From Methylobacterium sp. E-045 (GTDB lineage: Bacteria > Pseudomonadota > Alphaproteobacteria > Rhizobiales > Beijerinckiaceae), in assembly GCF_022829685.1 (NCBI RefSeq), contig NZ_JAKSYE010000085.1, positions 62,001-126,000 of the forward strand: a stretch of 64,000 nucleotides of DNA, read 5' to 3'. This document shows, one piece after another, positions 37,982 through 50,398 of this stretch. Every line of letters begins with the position of its first letter. Position 1 is the stretch's first letter. The notes under the pieces are model-generated. The model had not been told where the DNA came from and did no database searches. It was given only the letters and a program-made list of their open reading frames with translations. The position numbers and the translations under genes were made by a program.

Positions 37982-39451
37982 TCACGCCCCCACCTCCGCG
38001 ATCGCGGCCCGGATCACCTCGTGATCCGAGAACGGCAGTACCTGTGCGCCCACGATCTGGCCGGTTTCATGACCCTTGCCGGCCACCACCAGAACGTCGC
38101 CGGGTCCGAGCCCGCGCATGGCGGTGCGGATCGCCTCCGCGCGATCGCCGATCTCGACGGCGCCGGGAGCGGCGGCGAGGATGGCGGCGCGGATCGAGGC
38201 CGGGTCCTCGCTGCGCGGGTTGTCGTCGGTGACGATGACCACGTCCGCCTTATCGGCGGCGATGGCGCCCATGAGCGGGCGCTTGCCGGAATCGCGGTCG
38301 CCGCCGCAACCGAAGACGCAGGTCAGGCGGCCGGAGGCGAAGGGGCGCAGCGCGTCGAGCACGCTCGCCAGCGCCTCCGGCTTGTGGGCGTAATCCACGA
38401 GGCAGAGGGCGCCGTTGACCTCGCCGATCCGCTCCATGCGTCCGGGTACGCCGGTAAGGTGTTCGAGGGTGGCGAGAATGGCACCCATGCGGTCGCGGCC
38501 GATGGCGGCGCCGACGAGGCCGGCCGCGAGGAGCGCGTTCTCCACCTGGAAGGCGCCGACGAGGGGCAGGTCGACCCGATGGGTTTCTGGCGCATCGTCG
38601 AGCCGGATCGTCAGGGCCTGGGCGAAGCCCTCGGTCCGCGCGTCGACGAGACGGATGGCATCGCCCTTCATACCGGTCGTCAGGACATCGTGCCCGGCAG
38701 CGCGAGCGGCCTCGATGACCCGGTCGGCATAGGGGCCGTCGGCATTGACGATCGCGGGCCGGCCATCCGGCAGGAGCGTCGTGAACAGCCGCAGCTTGGC
38801 CTGAAGATACTCCTCGATGGTCGCGTGGTAGTCCAGGTGGTCGCGGCCGAGATTGGTGAAGCCGGCGACGGCGAGCGTCACGCCGTCGAGGCGGCGCTGT
38901 TCGATCCCGTGGGACGAGGCCTCCATGGCGAGATGGGTGATCCCGTCATCCGCCAGCCGCGCCAGGGTCTCGTGCAGCGAGACCGGGTCGGGTGTGGTCA
39001 GCGAACCGTATTGGGCGCCGCGATCGGTGACGATGCCCACCGTGCCGAGGCTCGCAGAGGCGAAGCCCAGACGCGACAGGATCTGGCGGACGAAATCGGC
39101 CACCGAACTCTTGCCGCTGGTTCCGGTGACCGCGATCACGGTCGGGGGCTGGCGGCCCGAGAAGCGCGCGGCGGCCAGGGCCAGGGCCCGGCGCACGTCG
39201 GGAACGGCGATCCAGAGGGCCTCGGCCGGCAGGTCGGCCGGCCGGTCGCCCTCCCCCAGGATGGCCACGGCGCCATCCGCGAAGGCCTTCGCCGCGAAGG
39301 TCTTTCCGTCGACCTTCGTTCCCGGCACCGCCACGAAGACGCCGCCGGGGACGACCCGGCGGCTGTCGGCGGTAAGGCCGCGCACCGTGTGTCCCGACGC
39401 CGCCCCGAGGTCGGCCTCGGGAAACAATCCGCCGAGGGTCATGCCGCTCAT
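37982..39451 (-). CDS. murE: UDP-N-acetylmuramoyl-L-alanyl-D-glutamate--2,6-diaminopimelate ligase
   Basis: 489 residues. ATP site VTGTSGKSSV (Lys114), then NLGRDHLDYH and the amino-acid selectivity motif DNPRSEDP, whose DNPR form indicates meso-diaminopimelate rather than lysine. It adds the third residue of the stem peptide. Its start overlaps the ftsI stop by 4 bp (ATGA), so translation is probably coupled. Confidence 0.97.
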   Translation of the reverse strand: MSGMTLGGLFPEADLGAASGHTVRGLTADSRRVVPGGVFVAVPGTKVDGKTFAAKAFADGAVAILGEGDRPADLPAEALWIAVPDVRRALALAAARFSGRQPPTVIAVTGTSGKSSVADFVRQILSRLGFASASLGTVGIVTDRGAQYGSLTTPDPVSLHETLARLADDGITHLAMEASSHGIEQRRLDGVTLAVAGFTNLGRDHLDYHATIEEYLQAKLRLFTTLLPDGRPAIVNADGPYADRVIEAARAAGHDVLTTGMKGDAIRLVDARTEGFAQALTIRLDDAPETHRVDLPLVGAFQVENALLAAGLVGAAIGRDRMGAILATLEHLTGVPGRMERIGEVNGALCLVDYAHKPEALASVLDALRPFASGRLTCVFGCGGDRDSGKRPLMGAIAADKADVVIVTDDNPRSEDPASIRAAILAAAPGAVEIGDRAEAIRTAMRGLGPGDVLVVAGKGHETGQIVGAQVLPFSDHEVIRAAIAEVGA

Positions 39452-41280
39452 CGTCCGTCGAGCATCGTCGCGTGATACGCGCCGAGCTTCACCATCAGGG
39501 GGAACGGCTTCACCGGCGGCTCGAATTGCGGCGGCAGGCCGATGATCGGGGCGACGCGCTCGATCACCCGGCCGGTGACGACGCCCGAGTTCCAGGCGGC
39601 GGTGGCGTAGCCGCCGGATTCCGGAAGGCCCTGCGGCTCGTCCATGATGGTGACGAACAGGTATTTCGGGTTGTTCATGGGCGCGGCGGCCATGAAGGTC
39701 GTGAACAGACGGTTCTTCACGTAGCGGCCGTGGATGACCTTCTCGGCCGTGCCGGTCTTGCCGCCGACATAGTAGAGCGGGATCGAGGCCTTCTTGGCCG
39801 AGCCCTCCACCGCGTTGAGGCGCATGATGAAGCGCATCGCCTCGCTGGTCTCAGGTTTGAGTACGCGGGTCGCCTTCTTCAGCGCCTCGGCCTCGGTGGT
39901 CTTGAGGAAGGTCGGCACGATGAGGTTGCCGCCATTGGTGATGGCGCCCACCGCCGCCGCCGCCTGGAGCGGTGCCACCGCGAGACCGTGACCGAAGGCG
40001 ATGGTGATGGTGTTGATCTCGGTCCAGCGCGAGGGAACGATGGGCTCCGCGCTCTCGGGCAGCTCCGTCCGCATCCGGTCGGTGAGGCCCATCTTCTTCA
40101 GGAAGGCCTTGTGGCCGGGCACGCCGATGCCGAGCGCCATCTTGGCCGAGCCGATGTTGGAGGAGTGGGTGAACACCTCCGGCATGGTGATGGTGCGGTT
40201 GGTGCCGTGATATTCGTGGATCTTCTGCCGCCCCCAGGTGAGGACGCCGCCGCGGGTGTCGAAGGTGGAATTGACGTTGTACTTGCCGGAATCGAGGGCC
40301 ATGGCCAGCGTCATCGCCTTGAAGGTCGAGCCCATCTCGTAGACGCCGACATTCATCCGGTTGATCCGGTCGGGATTGTTCGCCTCGGCCGGGTTGTTGG
40401 GGTCGAAATCCGGCAGAGAGGCGAGCGCGATCACCTCGCCGGTGGTCACGTCGAGGATCATGCCGGCCGCGGCCTTGGCCTTGAAGTGGTCGACGCCCCA
40501 GGCGAGTTCGTCGCGAAGCGCGAATTGCGCCCGCAGGTCGATGGAGAGCTGGACCGGCCGGAGATCGGTGGCCTTGGCGACGAAGCCGAGGCTGTTGAGG
40601 TCCTTCAGGCCGGTATTGTCGATGTACTTCTCGATGCCGGCGATGCCGATATTGTCGAGGTTGGTCACGCCCAGGATATGGGCCGCCGCCGTGCCGTTGG
40701 GGTAGACGCGCTTGTGGTCGGGCAGGAAGCCGACGCCCGGAATGCCGAGGCGATGCACTTCGAGCTGCTGCTTCGGGGTGATCTCGCGCTTGACCCAGAC
40801 GAATCCCTTCTTCGTCGAGAGCTTGGCGCGCAGGTCCGTGGCGTTGAGTTCGGGCAGGACGGCGGTGAGGAGTTCCACCGCCTCGTCCTTGTCGTAGATG
40901 TTCTTCGGCTCGGCGAAGACCGAGACCGTGCGGATGTCGGTGGCGAGGATCTCGCCGTTGCGGTCGACGATGTCGGGCCGGATCGCGGTGGTCGCGGCGG
41001 CGGCGACGCGGTTGTCGCCGTTATCGGCCTGGGGAAAAGCCGCCATCGCCACGAGCCGGCCGGCGATGGTGAGGAACACCAGGGCGAAGCCGAGACCGAC
41101 GAGGCCGACGCGAGCGTAGGACCGCTCGATGGCCAGATGGAACATCGCCCGTACCACGCCCATCGCGGTCCAGGTCCGACGTGCGGCTGCCGCCGGCTGC
41201 GGAGCGCTCTCCTGGGGGTGGTCCTCCCCGGCCTCGTCGGCGGTGTGGAGGGCGTGATCGTGAACGGTCTCGTCTGACAC
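39448..41280 (-). CDS. ftsI: Division-specific transpeptidase, penicillin-binding protein 3 (FtsI)
   Basis: 610 residues. A cytoplasmic N-terminal tail of about 55 residues, one membrane segment (about 57-81), a PBP dimerization domain, and the transpeptidase domain with the three catalytic motifs: STFK at 318-321, SSN at 373-375 and KTG at 508-510. It cross-links septal peptidoglycan. The N-terminal tail is long and rich in Ala, His and acidic residues. It follows ftsL by 4 bp and overlaps murE by 4 bp. Confidence 0.96.
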   Translation of the reverse strand: MSDETVHDHALHTADEAGEDHPQESAPQPAAAARRTWTAMGVVRAMFHLAIERSYARVGLVGLGFALVFLTIAGRLVAMAAFPQADNGDNRVAAAATTAIRPDIVDRNGEILATDIRTVSVFAEPKNIYDKDEAVELLTAVLPELNATDLRAKLSTKKGFVWVKREITPKQQLEVHRLGIPGVGFLPDHKRVYPNGTAAAHILGVTNLDNIGIAGIEKYIDNTGLKDLNSLGFVAKATDLRPVQLSIDLRAQFALRDELAWGVDHFKAKAAAGMILDVTTGEVIALASLPDFDPNNPAEANNPDRINRMNVGVYEMGSTFKAMTLAMALDSGKYNVNSTFDTRGGVLTWGRQKIHEYHGTNRTITMPEVFTHSSNIGSAKMALGIGVPGHKAFLKKMGLTDRMRTELPESAEPIVPSRWTEINTITIAFGHGLAVAPLQAAAAVGAITNGGNLIVPTFLKTTEAEALKKATRVLKPETSEAMRFIMRLNAVEGSAKKASIPLYYVGGKTGTAEKVIHGRYVKNRLFTTFMAAAPMNNPKYLFVTIMDEPQGLPESGGYATAAWNSGVVTGRVIERVAPIIGLPPQFEPPVKPFPLMVKLGAYHATMLDGR

Positions 41281-41284
41281 GGGA

Positions 41285-41761
41285 CTACCTCGAAACCGTA
41301 TTGGGCGTTCTGGTGGTTTGGACGGTGGTCGTCTTGGTCGCCGACGCGGTGGTCGTCGGCTTGGTGGTCGTCGTGCGCGTGGTGATCGAACCGGTCGTCC
41401 TCGGCTCGTCGGCGGCCTTCACCGCCGACTTTTCCTTGGGCGTCGCGGTGGCGGCCAGCAGGCGGCCGATCTCGTCGCCGCGATCGGGGCGCATCGGCAG
41501 GTCGGCGAGGCGTCCGAGATGGGTCACGCCGATGGGCTCGAGGGCGAGATGGCGCTCGACGGCGGCCTGCAGACGGTCGGGACGGGTCAGGAGCTGCCAC
41601 TCGGCCCGCAGCACCGCGATGGCCTGACGCTCCTTGTGGAGCTGGCTCTTCGCCTTCGAGACCTGACCGGCCTGATACAGCGTGTCGTACTTGATCGAGT
41701 AGGCGTAGATCGCCGAGCCGATCAGGCCGAGGATGGCGAGGACGTTCAGCAGACGGATCAC
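41285..41761 (-). CDS. ftsL: Cell division protein FtsL with threonine-rich tail
   Basis: 158 residues. The N-terminal membrane segment ([20 protein letters not shown]) and following coiled coil ([20 protein letters not shown]) match the alphaproteobacterial FtsL type; FtsL joins FtsB and FtsQ to activate FtsI/FtsW at the septum. The last 40 or so residues are a striking Thr/Lys/Ser-rich tail ([20 protein letters not shown]) that is probably disordered in the periplasm. Position between rsmH (4-bp overlap) and ftsI supports the call despite low family conservation. Confidence 0.85.
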   Translation of the reverse strand: MIRLLNVLAILGLIGSAIYAYSIKYDTLYQAGQVSKAKSQLHKERQAIAVLRAEWQLLTRPDRLQAAVERHLALEPIGVTHLGRLADLPMRPDRGDEIGRLLAATATPKEKSAVKAADEPRTTGSITTRTTTTKPTTTASATKTTTVQTTRTPNTVSR

Positions 41762-42825
41762 CGACGCACTCCACCGCTCTTCGAGACGAGGTGACCGCGC
41801 TGGGCGGGAAGGGCCGCCAGCGCCTCGATGGCGGCCAGCGGCGGCGCCACGGGCGCCATGGTGCGCTCGGCGGCCCTGAGCTTGGCCGAGCGCGAGCGCG
41901 GATTGGCGTGGACCTCGGAGTCGGAGGCCGTCACCGGCCCCTTGGTCACCATGGTGAAGCTGCGCGGGATCGGCGCATCGGCGCTCGGCAGGTGGCGGGA
42001 GGACTGGGCCGCCCGGCCGCTGCGCGCGGAGAAGAACTGCTTGACGATGCGGTCTTCCAGCGAATGGAAGGTGACCACCGCGAGTCGCCCGCCGGGCCGG
42101 AGGATCCGCTCTGCGGCATGGAGCGCCTGGACGAGTTCGCCGAGTTCGTCGTTCACGGCGATGCGCAGGCCCTGGAAGGTCCGCGTCGCCGGATGGATGC
42201 CGCTGGCAGGATCCGCCCAGACCACGCTCGACACGATCTCGGCCAGCGCCGCCGTGGTCTCGATCCGGCCCTTCCGCCGCGCCTCGATGATGGCGCGGGC
42301 CACCGCCCGCGAGCGGCGCTCCTCGCCGTAGTGATAGATGATGTCGGCCAGCGTCGCCTCCTCGGCGCCGTTGACGAGATCGGCGGCGCTCTGGCCGGCG
42401 CGCTCCATGCGCATGTCGAGGGGGCCGTCGTTGCGGAACGAGAAGCCGCGGTCGGCCTGGTCGATCTGCATCGAGGAGACGCCGATATCGAGGACGACGG
42501 CGTCGGCCGTCTCGATGCCCTGGTCCCGGACGAGGGCATCGAGCGTGCCGAAGCGGCCCGGCACCAGGGTCAGGCGCCCTTCGAAGGCGGCCACGAGGCC
42601 GGCGCCGCCGGCGATGGCATTGGGATCGCGATCGACGGCGAGCACGCGAAGGCCCGGATCGGCCTGCAGCATCGCACGGGTGTAGCCGCCCGCTCCGAAG
42701 GTGCCGTCCACGGCCAGGGACGCGCCAGTCAGCCCGAGGGAGGCCACGACCTCCGTGAGCAGCACGGGAATGTGAGGGGGGGCCGCCTTCGGGCCGACGG
42801 GAAGGTCGTCATCGAGGACCGTCAT
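41758..42825 (-). CDS. rsmH: 16S rRNA m4C1402 methyltransferase
   Basis: 355 residues, previously named mraW. AdoMet-binding motif [14 protein letters not shown] near residue 40, the [10 protein letters not shown] motif and [34 protein letters not shown] are diagnostic for RsmH. It methylates N4 of C1402 in 16S rRNA and commonly opens the dcw cluster. The ATG at 42825 gives the family N-terminus; the longer open frame upstream is low complexity. No mraZ is found upstream. Confidence 0.97.
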   Translation of the reverse strand: MTVLDDDLPVGPKAAPPHIPVLLTEVVASLGLTGASLAVDGTFGAGGYTRAMLQADPGLRVLAVDRDPNAIAGGAGLVAAFEGRLTLVPGRFGTLDALVRDQGIETADAVVLDIGVSSMQIDQADRGFSFRNDGPLDMRMERAGQSAADLVNGAEEATLADIIYHYGEERRSRAVARAIIEARRKGRIETTAALAEIVSSVVWADPASGIHPATRTFQGLRIAVNDELGELVQALHAAERILRPGGRLAVVTFHSLEDRIVKQFFSARSGRAAQSSRHLPSADAPIPRSFTMVTKGPVTASDSEVHANPRSRSAKLRAAERTMAPVAPPLAAIEALAALPAQRGHLVSKSGGVRR

Positions 42826-43255
42826 GACGCGCGCCGGCCGATGGCGGTGCGCGGGACGGGCCGGACTGAAACGCGCCGACGCGGAACGGGTCGAGGACGC
42901 CGGACGGCGACGGAGGAATGGATGTGACGCATGCGTCCCTGCGGCGGGCATCGACCGCTCCGAGGCGGCCGGAAGAGACGGAACGGCAAAGGAAGACGAG
43001 ACGTCGCGGAGGCGGCCCGCACGTCGTCCCAGACGAGCGCCCTGTGCGTCCGCCGTTCCCAAAATCGCCGCCGACGAAGTGATTCCGGGTAACATGAGCC
43101 TCTGAGCACCGTCAACGCGCGGACCCGCCTGGGCACCGTCGGGACCGATCAGACCTCAGCAAGGTTAACCGACGGTAAGTTTCGTCGGTTTTCTGCAGCG
43201 TATTCGATGTGTGTGGGGAGGTGCGACGGGCGTCGTCCCGGCACCTACGGGAAGA
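42826..43255. other. Intergenic region upstream of rsmH; mraZ absent
   Basis: 430 bp between rsmH and the 3' end of the RNase P RNA gene. It should hold the dcw promoter. There is no mraZ, which usually precedes rsmH. Two hairpins are visible: AACCGACG/CGTCGGTT at 43167-43190 followed by a short T-run on the plus strand, and AGGTGC/GCACCT at about 43220-43246, just beyond the RNase P RNA end and possibly its terminator. Confidence 0.5.
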
Positions 43256-43651
<396 letters not shown>

Positions 43652-43817
43652 GGCGCGGATGTGCGCCGCCATCGCGCCCGAGGTCAAGGAGCCGGATGCC
43701 CATCCGGGCGCCATGGCGGGATTTTGTTCGTTGGCTTGCTCGACGATCCGCGCGGCCCTAGCTCCTGAGACGGCGGCCGCACCCTTCGCGGCGGCCCGTC
43801 AACGTAAGGAGGTGACC

Positions 43818-44000
43818 ATGGCAACGAGCGATTCGGCCTGGACGCTCGAAAACGTGTCCGAACTCCGGACGCTGGCACGGGAGCGCGTGCCGGTCTCCAT
43901 CATCAGCCTGAAACTCAAGCGGCCGATCGAAGCCGTCGCGGCCAAGCTTGCGGAACTCGGCATCACGCCGGCCAGCGAAACGGGCGGCGCAGAGCGTTGA
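43818..44000 (+). CDS. Small basic hypothetical protein
   Basis: 60 residues (MATSDSAWTLENV start) preceded by AAGGAGGTGA, a perfect anti-Shine-Dalgarno match with 2-nt spacing from its end to the ATG, the strongest ribosome-binding site in the window. The sequence TLENVSELRTLARERVPVSI looks like a short helical, possibly DNA-binding, unit of the kind seen in small alphaproteobacterial helix-turn-helix proteins, but no family is assigned. It lies between rnpB and gloA and ends before a GC-rich hairpin. Confidence 0.7.
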   Translation: MATSDSAWTLENVSELRTLARERVPVSIISLKLKRPIEAVAAKLAELGITPASETGGAER

Positions 44001-44010
44001 AGCGCCACGA

Positions 44011-44036
44011 GCGGGGCGCGCGATGACGCGCCCCGC
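44011..44036. terminator. Hairpin between converging genes
   Basis: Perfect 10-bp stem GCGGGGCGCG/CGCGCCCCGC with a CGATGA loop, between the stop of the 60-residue protein gene (44000) and the minus-strand gloA stop (44049). There is no T-run, so it is a likely but weak terminator for both. Confidence 0.55.
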
Positions 44037-44048
44037 GCGGTCGCGGTC

Positions 44049-44489
44049 CTACCAGGAGCCGGTATTCTCCATGGAGGCCCACGGCTCCTGCGGCGCCTTG
44101 GCCTCACCTTTCTGCAGGATCTCGATGGAGATCCCGTCCGGCGACTTCACGAAGGCCATGTAGCCGTCGCGCGGCGGCCGGTTGATGGTCACGCCCTTGT
44201 CCTGCAGCCGGGCGCAGAAGGCGTAGATGTCGTCCACCTGATAGGCGAGGTGGCCGAAATTGCGCCCGCCGGAATAGGTCTCCGGATCCCAGTTGTAGGT
44301 GAGTTCCACCTGGGGCGCCTTCGTCTCCAGGGCCGTGTCGTAATCGCCGGGGGCCGCGAGGAAGACGAGGGTGAAGCGACCCTTCTCGTTCTCCACGCGA
44401 CGGGTCTCGCGCAGGCCGAACGTGTCCACGTAGAAGGCGAGCGCCTTGTCGAGATCGGCCACGCGGACCATCGTGTGCAGGTATTCCAT
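44049..44489 (-). CDS. gloA: Lactoylglutathione lyase (glyoxalase I)
   Basis: 146-residue VOC-fold enzyme. LHTMVRVADLDKALAFYVDT, TLVFLAAPGDYDTALE, ELTYNWDPETY and GHLAYQVDDIY carry the metal-binding His/Glu ligands of GloA, and SPDGISIEILQ ends the fold. It converts the hemithioacetal of methylglyoxal and glutathione into S-lactoylglutathione. It converges on the 60-residue protein gene and diverges from pepN. Confidence 0.94.
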   Translation of the reverse strand: MEYLHTMVRVADLDKALAFYVDTFGLRETRRVENEKGRFTLVFLAAPGDYDTALETKAPQVELTYNWDPETYSGGRNFGHLAYQVDDIYAFCARLQDKGVTINRPPRDGYMAFVKSPDGISIEILQKGEAKAPQEPWASMENTGSW

Positions 44490-44656
44490 GGGCTGATTGT
44501 CTCCGGTTGATGCCGCCTATGTGGCCCGGCTATGCCAAGCGTCAACGCCACCGGGCCTCCGACGCGGCCGCCTCCCTTCACGCCCCCAGGGTGGAAGCCG
44601 AGGAGGCCGACGACGCGGAGCCGTTCCTAGCCTCGCTCCCGATCAGGATCGACCGC

Positions 44657-47299
44657 ATGCGCACCGAAACCCCGACCCTGATCCGTCTCGAGGATTACCG
44701 GCCGAGCGATTACCTCATCGACACGGTGGCACTCGACGTTCGGCTCCATCCCCGCGAAACCAGGATCGTCGCGACCCTGGCCCTGCGCCCGAACCCGGAC
44801 GGACGCCCGAACGCGCCGCTGGTGCTGGACGGCGACGATCTCGCGCTGACGAGGCTGTCCCTCGACGGCACCATCCTCGATCCGGCGGCCTATTCCGCCA
44901 CCGCATCCGCCCTCACGGTGCATGAGCCGCCGCAAAGGGCCTTCTCGCTGACGATCGAGACGCGGGTCGACCCGACCGCCAACACCAAGCTCATGGGCCT
45001 TTACCAGTCGGGCGGCGTCTACTGCACCCAGTGCGAGGCCGACGGCTTCCGCCGGATCACCTACTTCCTGGACCGGCCCGACGTGATGTCGGTCTATACG
45101 ACCCGGATCGAGGCCGATGTCGACGAAGCGCCGGTCCTTCTCGGCAACGGCAACCTGACGCAGGCCGGACCCGCCGGCCCGGGCGGCCATTATGCGATCT
45201 GGCACGACCCGCACCCGAAGCCCGCCTATCTCTTCGCCCTCGTCGGCGGCCGCCTGGACCGGGTGTCCGCTGAGTTCACCACGATGGAGGGCCGTCCCGT
45301 TTCCCTCGCCGTCTACGTGGAGCCTGGCAAGGCGGACCGGGCCGCCTATGCCCTCGACGCCATCGCCCGCTCGATGGCGTGGGACGAGGAGGCGTTCGGC
45401 CGCGCCTACGACCTCGACCTGTTCAACGTCGTGGCCGTGTCCGACTTCAACATGGGCGCCATGGAGAACAAGGGCCTCAACATCTTCAACGACAAATACG
45501 TCCTCGCCTCGCCCGACACCGCCACCGATGCCGATTACGCGGCGATCGAGCGGATCATCGCCCACGAGTATTTCCACAATTGGTCGGGCAACCGCGTCAC
45601 CTGCCGCGACTGGTTCCAGCTCTGCCTGAAGGAGGGCCTTACGGTCTTCCGCGACCAGGAATTCTCGTCCGACATGCGCTCGCGTGCGGTCCATCGCATC
45701 GGCGAGGTCAGGACGCTGCGGGCCCGCCAGTTCCCGGAGGATGCCGGGCCCCTGGCCCATCCGGTCCGGCCCCGGGCCTATGCCGAGATCAACAACTTCT
45801 ACACGGCCACCGTCTACGAGAAGGGCGCGGAGATCGTGCGGATGCTGCGCAGCCTCGTCGGCGCCGCCGCCTTCCGCGCCGGGATGGACCGCTACTTTGC
45901 CGACAATGACGGCCGAGCCGCCACGGTGGAGGATTTCCTCGCCGCCTTCGCCGCGGAGACCGGGCGCGACCTGTCGGATTTCGCGCGGTGGTACGAGCGG
46001 CCGGGAACCCCGGTGGTCGGCGTCGAGGGGGAGTACGACGCCGGAGCCCGGACCTATCGCCTGCGCTTTCGCCAGCGCCTGGCGGGCGCCGAGGACAGCC
46101 CGCCCCTCGTCATCCCCATCGCCCTCGGCCTCGTCGGCGAGGGCGGCCCCATCGCCGCGTCCTGCCAGCGTGTCAGTGAGGGCGTCTTCGTCCTAGACCG
46201 GACCTCGGACGAGATCATGTTCTCCGGGGTCGATGAGAGGCCGGTGCCGTCCCTGTTCCGGGGCTTTTCCGCCCCGGTCCGGATCGAGATGGCATCGAGC
46301 GATGCGGACCGCCTGCGGCTGCTCGCCCGCGACTCCGATGCGTTCAACCGCTGGCAGGCGGCCCAGAGCGTCGCCATGCGCCTGATCGTCGAACGGACGA
46401 GGGCCGATGCCCCGCCGGCGGACGATGCGGGACCGGACGCGCGGGCCTTCATCGAGGCTCTTTCCACCTTCCTCGACGCCGAAGCCCTGAGCGATCCGGC
46501 CTTCGCCGCCCTCGTCCTCGGTCTGCCGAGCGAAGGCGACGTCGCCAACGAACTCGGCCGCGACATCGACCCCGATGCGATCCACCGCGCCCGGCGGGCC
46601 TTGCGGCGCCAGATCGGGCGGGGTCTCGGAGGACGACTGGACTCCCTCCACACCGCCATGACCGACGCGACGGACTTGGCCTTTAGTCCCGACGCGGCCT
46701 CGGCCGGGCGCCGGGCCCTGCGCCATGCCGCCCTCGACCTCATCGCCGCGGCGGACGAAGTTCGAGGCGGCGAACTCGCCGCCGCCCGGTTCGCCGAGGC
46801 CACCAACATGACCGACCGGTTGGCGGCCCTCTCGACCCTGGCCGCGATACCGGGGGACGCGAGGGAGGCGGCGCTCCAGGCCTTCGGCGCCCGTTACGCC
46901 GACGAGCCGCTGGTCCTCGACAAGTGGTTCGCCATTCAGGCGATGATTCCCGAGGACGGCACGATTGCCCGCGTCGCCGCGCTTCAGCGCCATCCGGCTT
47001 TCGCCATCACCAACCCGAACCGGGTGCGGGCCCTTCTCGGAACCTTCGCCATGGCGAACCCGACCCAGTTCGCCCGACCCGACGGAGCGGGCTTCCGATT
47101 GATGGCGGAGGCGATCCGGACCATCGACGGGGTCAATCCACAGCTCGCCGCGCGGCTTCTGACCGCGTTCGGATCGTGGAAAATGCTGGAATCCGGACGC
47201 CGGACTCAAGCCACGGCCACGCTTGGCGAATTCGCCTCCGCCGCGGGGCTATCGCGCGACGTGGCCGATATCCTCGGCCGGACCCTCACGGATGGTTAA
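44657..47299 (+). CDS. pepN: Aminopeptidase N
   Basis: 880 residues, an M1-family zinc metallopeptidase. The exopeptidase motif GAMEN is at 267-271 and the zinc site HEYFH at 306-310 with third ligand Glu329 (KEGLT). It removes N-terminal residues from peptides in the cytoplasm. The start MRTETPTLIR at 44657 gives the family N-terminus; the longer frame from 44507 adds unrelated residues and overlaps the gloA promoter. Confidence 0.96.
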   Translation: MRTETPTLIRLEDYRPSDYLIDTVALDVRLHPRETRIVATLALRPNPDGRPNAPLVLDGDDLALTRLSLDGTILDPAAYSATASALTVHEPPQRAFSLTIETRVDPTANTKLMGLYQSGGVYCTQCEADGFRRITYFLDRPDVMSVYTTRIEADVDEAPVLLGNGNLTQAGPAGPGGHYAIWHDPHPKPAYLFALVGGRLDRVSAEFTTMEGRPVSLAVYVEPGKADRAAYALDAIARSMAWDEEAFGRAYDLDLFNVVAVSDFNMGAMENKGLNIFNDKYVLASPDTATDADYAAIERIIAHEYFHNWSGNRVTCRDWFQLCLKEGLTVFRDQEFSSDMRSRAVHRIGEVRTLRARQFPEDAGPLAHPVRPRAYAEINNFYTATVYEKGAEIVRMLRSLVGAAAFRAGMDRYFADNDGRAATVEDFLAAFAAETGRDLSDFARWYERPGTPVVGVEGEYDAGARTYRLRFRQRLAGAEDSPPLVIPIALGLVGEGGPIAASCQRVSEGVFVLDRTSDEIMFSGVDERPVPSLFRGFSAPVRIEMASSDADRLRLLARDSDAFNRWQAAQSVAMRLIVERTRADAPPADDAGPDARAFIEALSTFLDAEALSDPAFAALVLGLPSEGDVANELGRDIDPDAIHRARRALRRQIGRGLGGRLDSLHTAMTDATDLAFSPDAASAGRRALRHAALDLIAAADEVRGGELAAARFAEATNMTDRLAALSTLAAIPGDAREAALQAFGARYADEPLVLDKWFAIQAMIPEDGTIARVAALQRHPAFAITNPNRVRALLGTFAMANPTQFARPDGAGFRLMAEAIRTIDGVNPQLAARLLTAFGSWKMLESGRRTQATATLGEFASAAGLSRDVADILGRTLTDG

Positions 47300-47490
47300 C
47301 GCTTTCTAAAATATGATCAAATTCGAACTATCGATTCTCAGAATCCGAATGACACACTGAACCGAGAGTCAAGGACGCCGCCAAGAATTTCGTGGACAAG
47401 TTGGCTGTGGAAATGCTGAATTGGATACGATTCGAAGCGTGACTCACCCCACGCCGAGGAACGACTCATCCACAGCTACGGGGACTTGTC

Positions 47491-49892
<2,402 letters not shown>

Positions 49893-49896
<4 letters not shown>

Positions 49897-50339
49897 CGCG
49901 GCCCCGTTTTCTCGCGACGACCGTCATCCTCTGCATGGCGGTCGCGGCCCATGCCGACGAGTGCGACGGGCTGGCGGCGAGGATCGCCTCGGAGATCGGC
50001 GCGAAGGTCGGCAGGCGGCAGGGACCGAGCATCGACCTCAAGATCCCGAACGGCACGAAGATCGACCTGACCTGCAGGGCCGAGCCCATCGTCCAGGCGG
50101 CCTCGGGCGCTCCGACGCCCTCGGCGGTCTATTTCCAGGATCTGGCGATCGCCGGTGCCGCGGCGACCGGCGAGACGGCCGGCGCGGTCCAGAGCGCCAT
50201 CGGCAAGGCCTACGAGACGTCCCTGCGCGAGCACCGCAAGTCGTTCATCCAGCAGAACGGATGGTCGGCAAGTTGCTACACCGACCCGTCGGGCTCGATC
50301 CGAACCCTGTGCTCGGTGGGCCGCATCCCGCCGGGCTGA
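49893..50339 (+). CDS. Exported hypothetical protein
   Basis: 148 residues. Its ATG overlaps the kinase stop by 4 bp (ATGA), suggesting translational coupling. A signal peptide (RPRFLATTVILCMAVAAHA) is followed by a mature region with four cysteines (DECDG, DLTCRAEP, SASCYTD, TLCSVG) that could form two disulfides. No family recognised. The coupling suggests it may act in the same periplasmic process as the kinase sensor. Confidence 0.65.
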
Positions 50340-50398
50340 CGGTCGGCGGAAGGAGGGATGCCGGCGCATCCCCCCATCCCCGGAGGGGGTCCGGTCCC

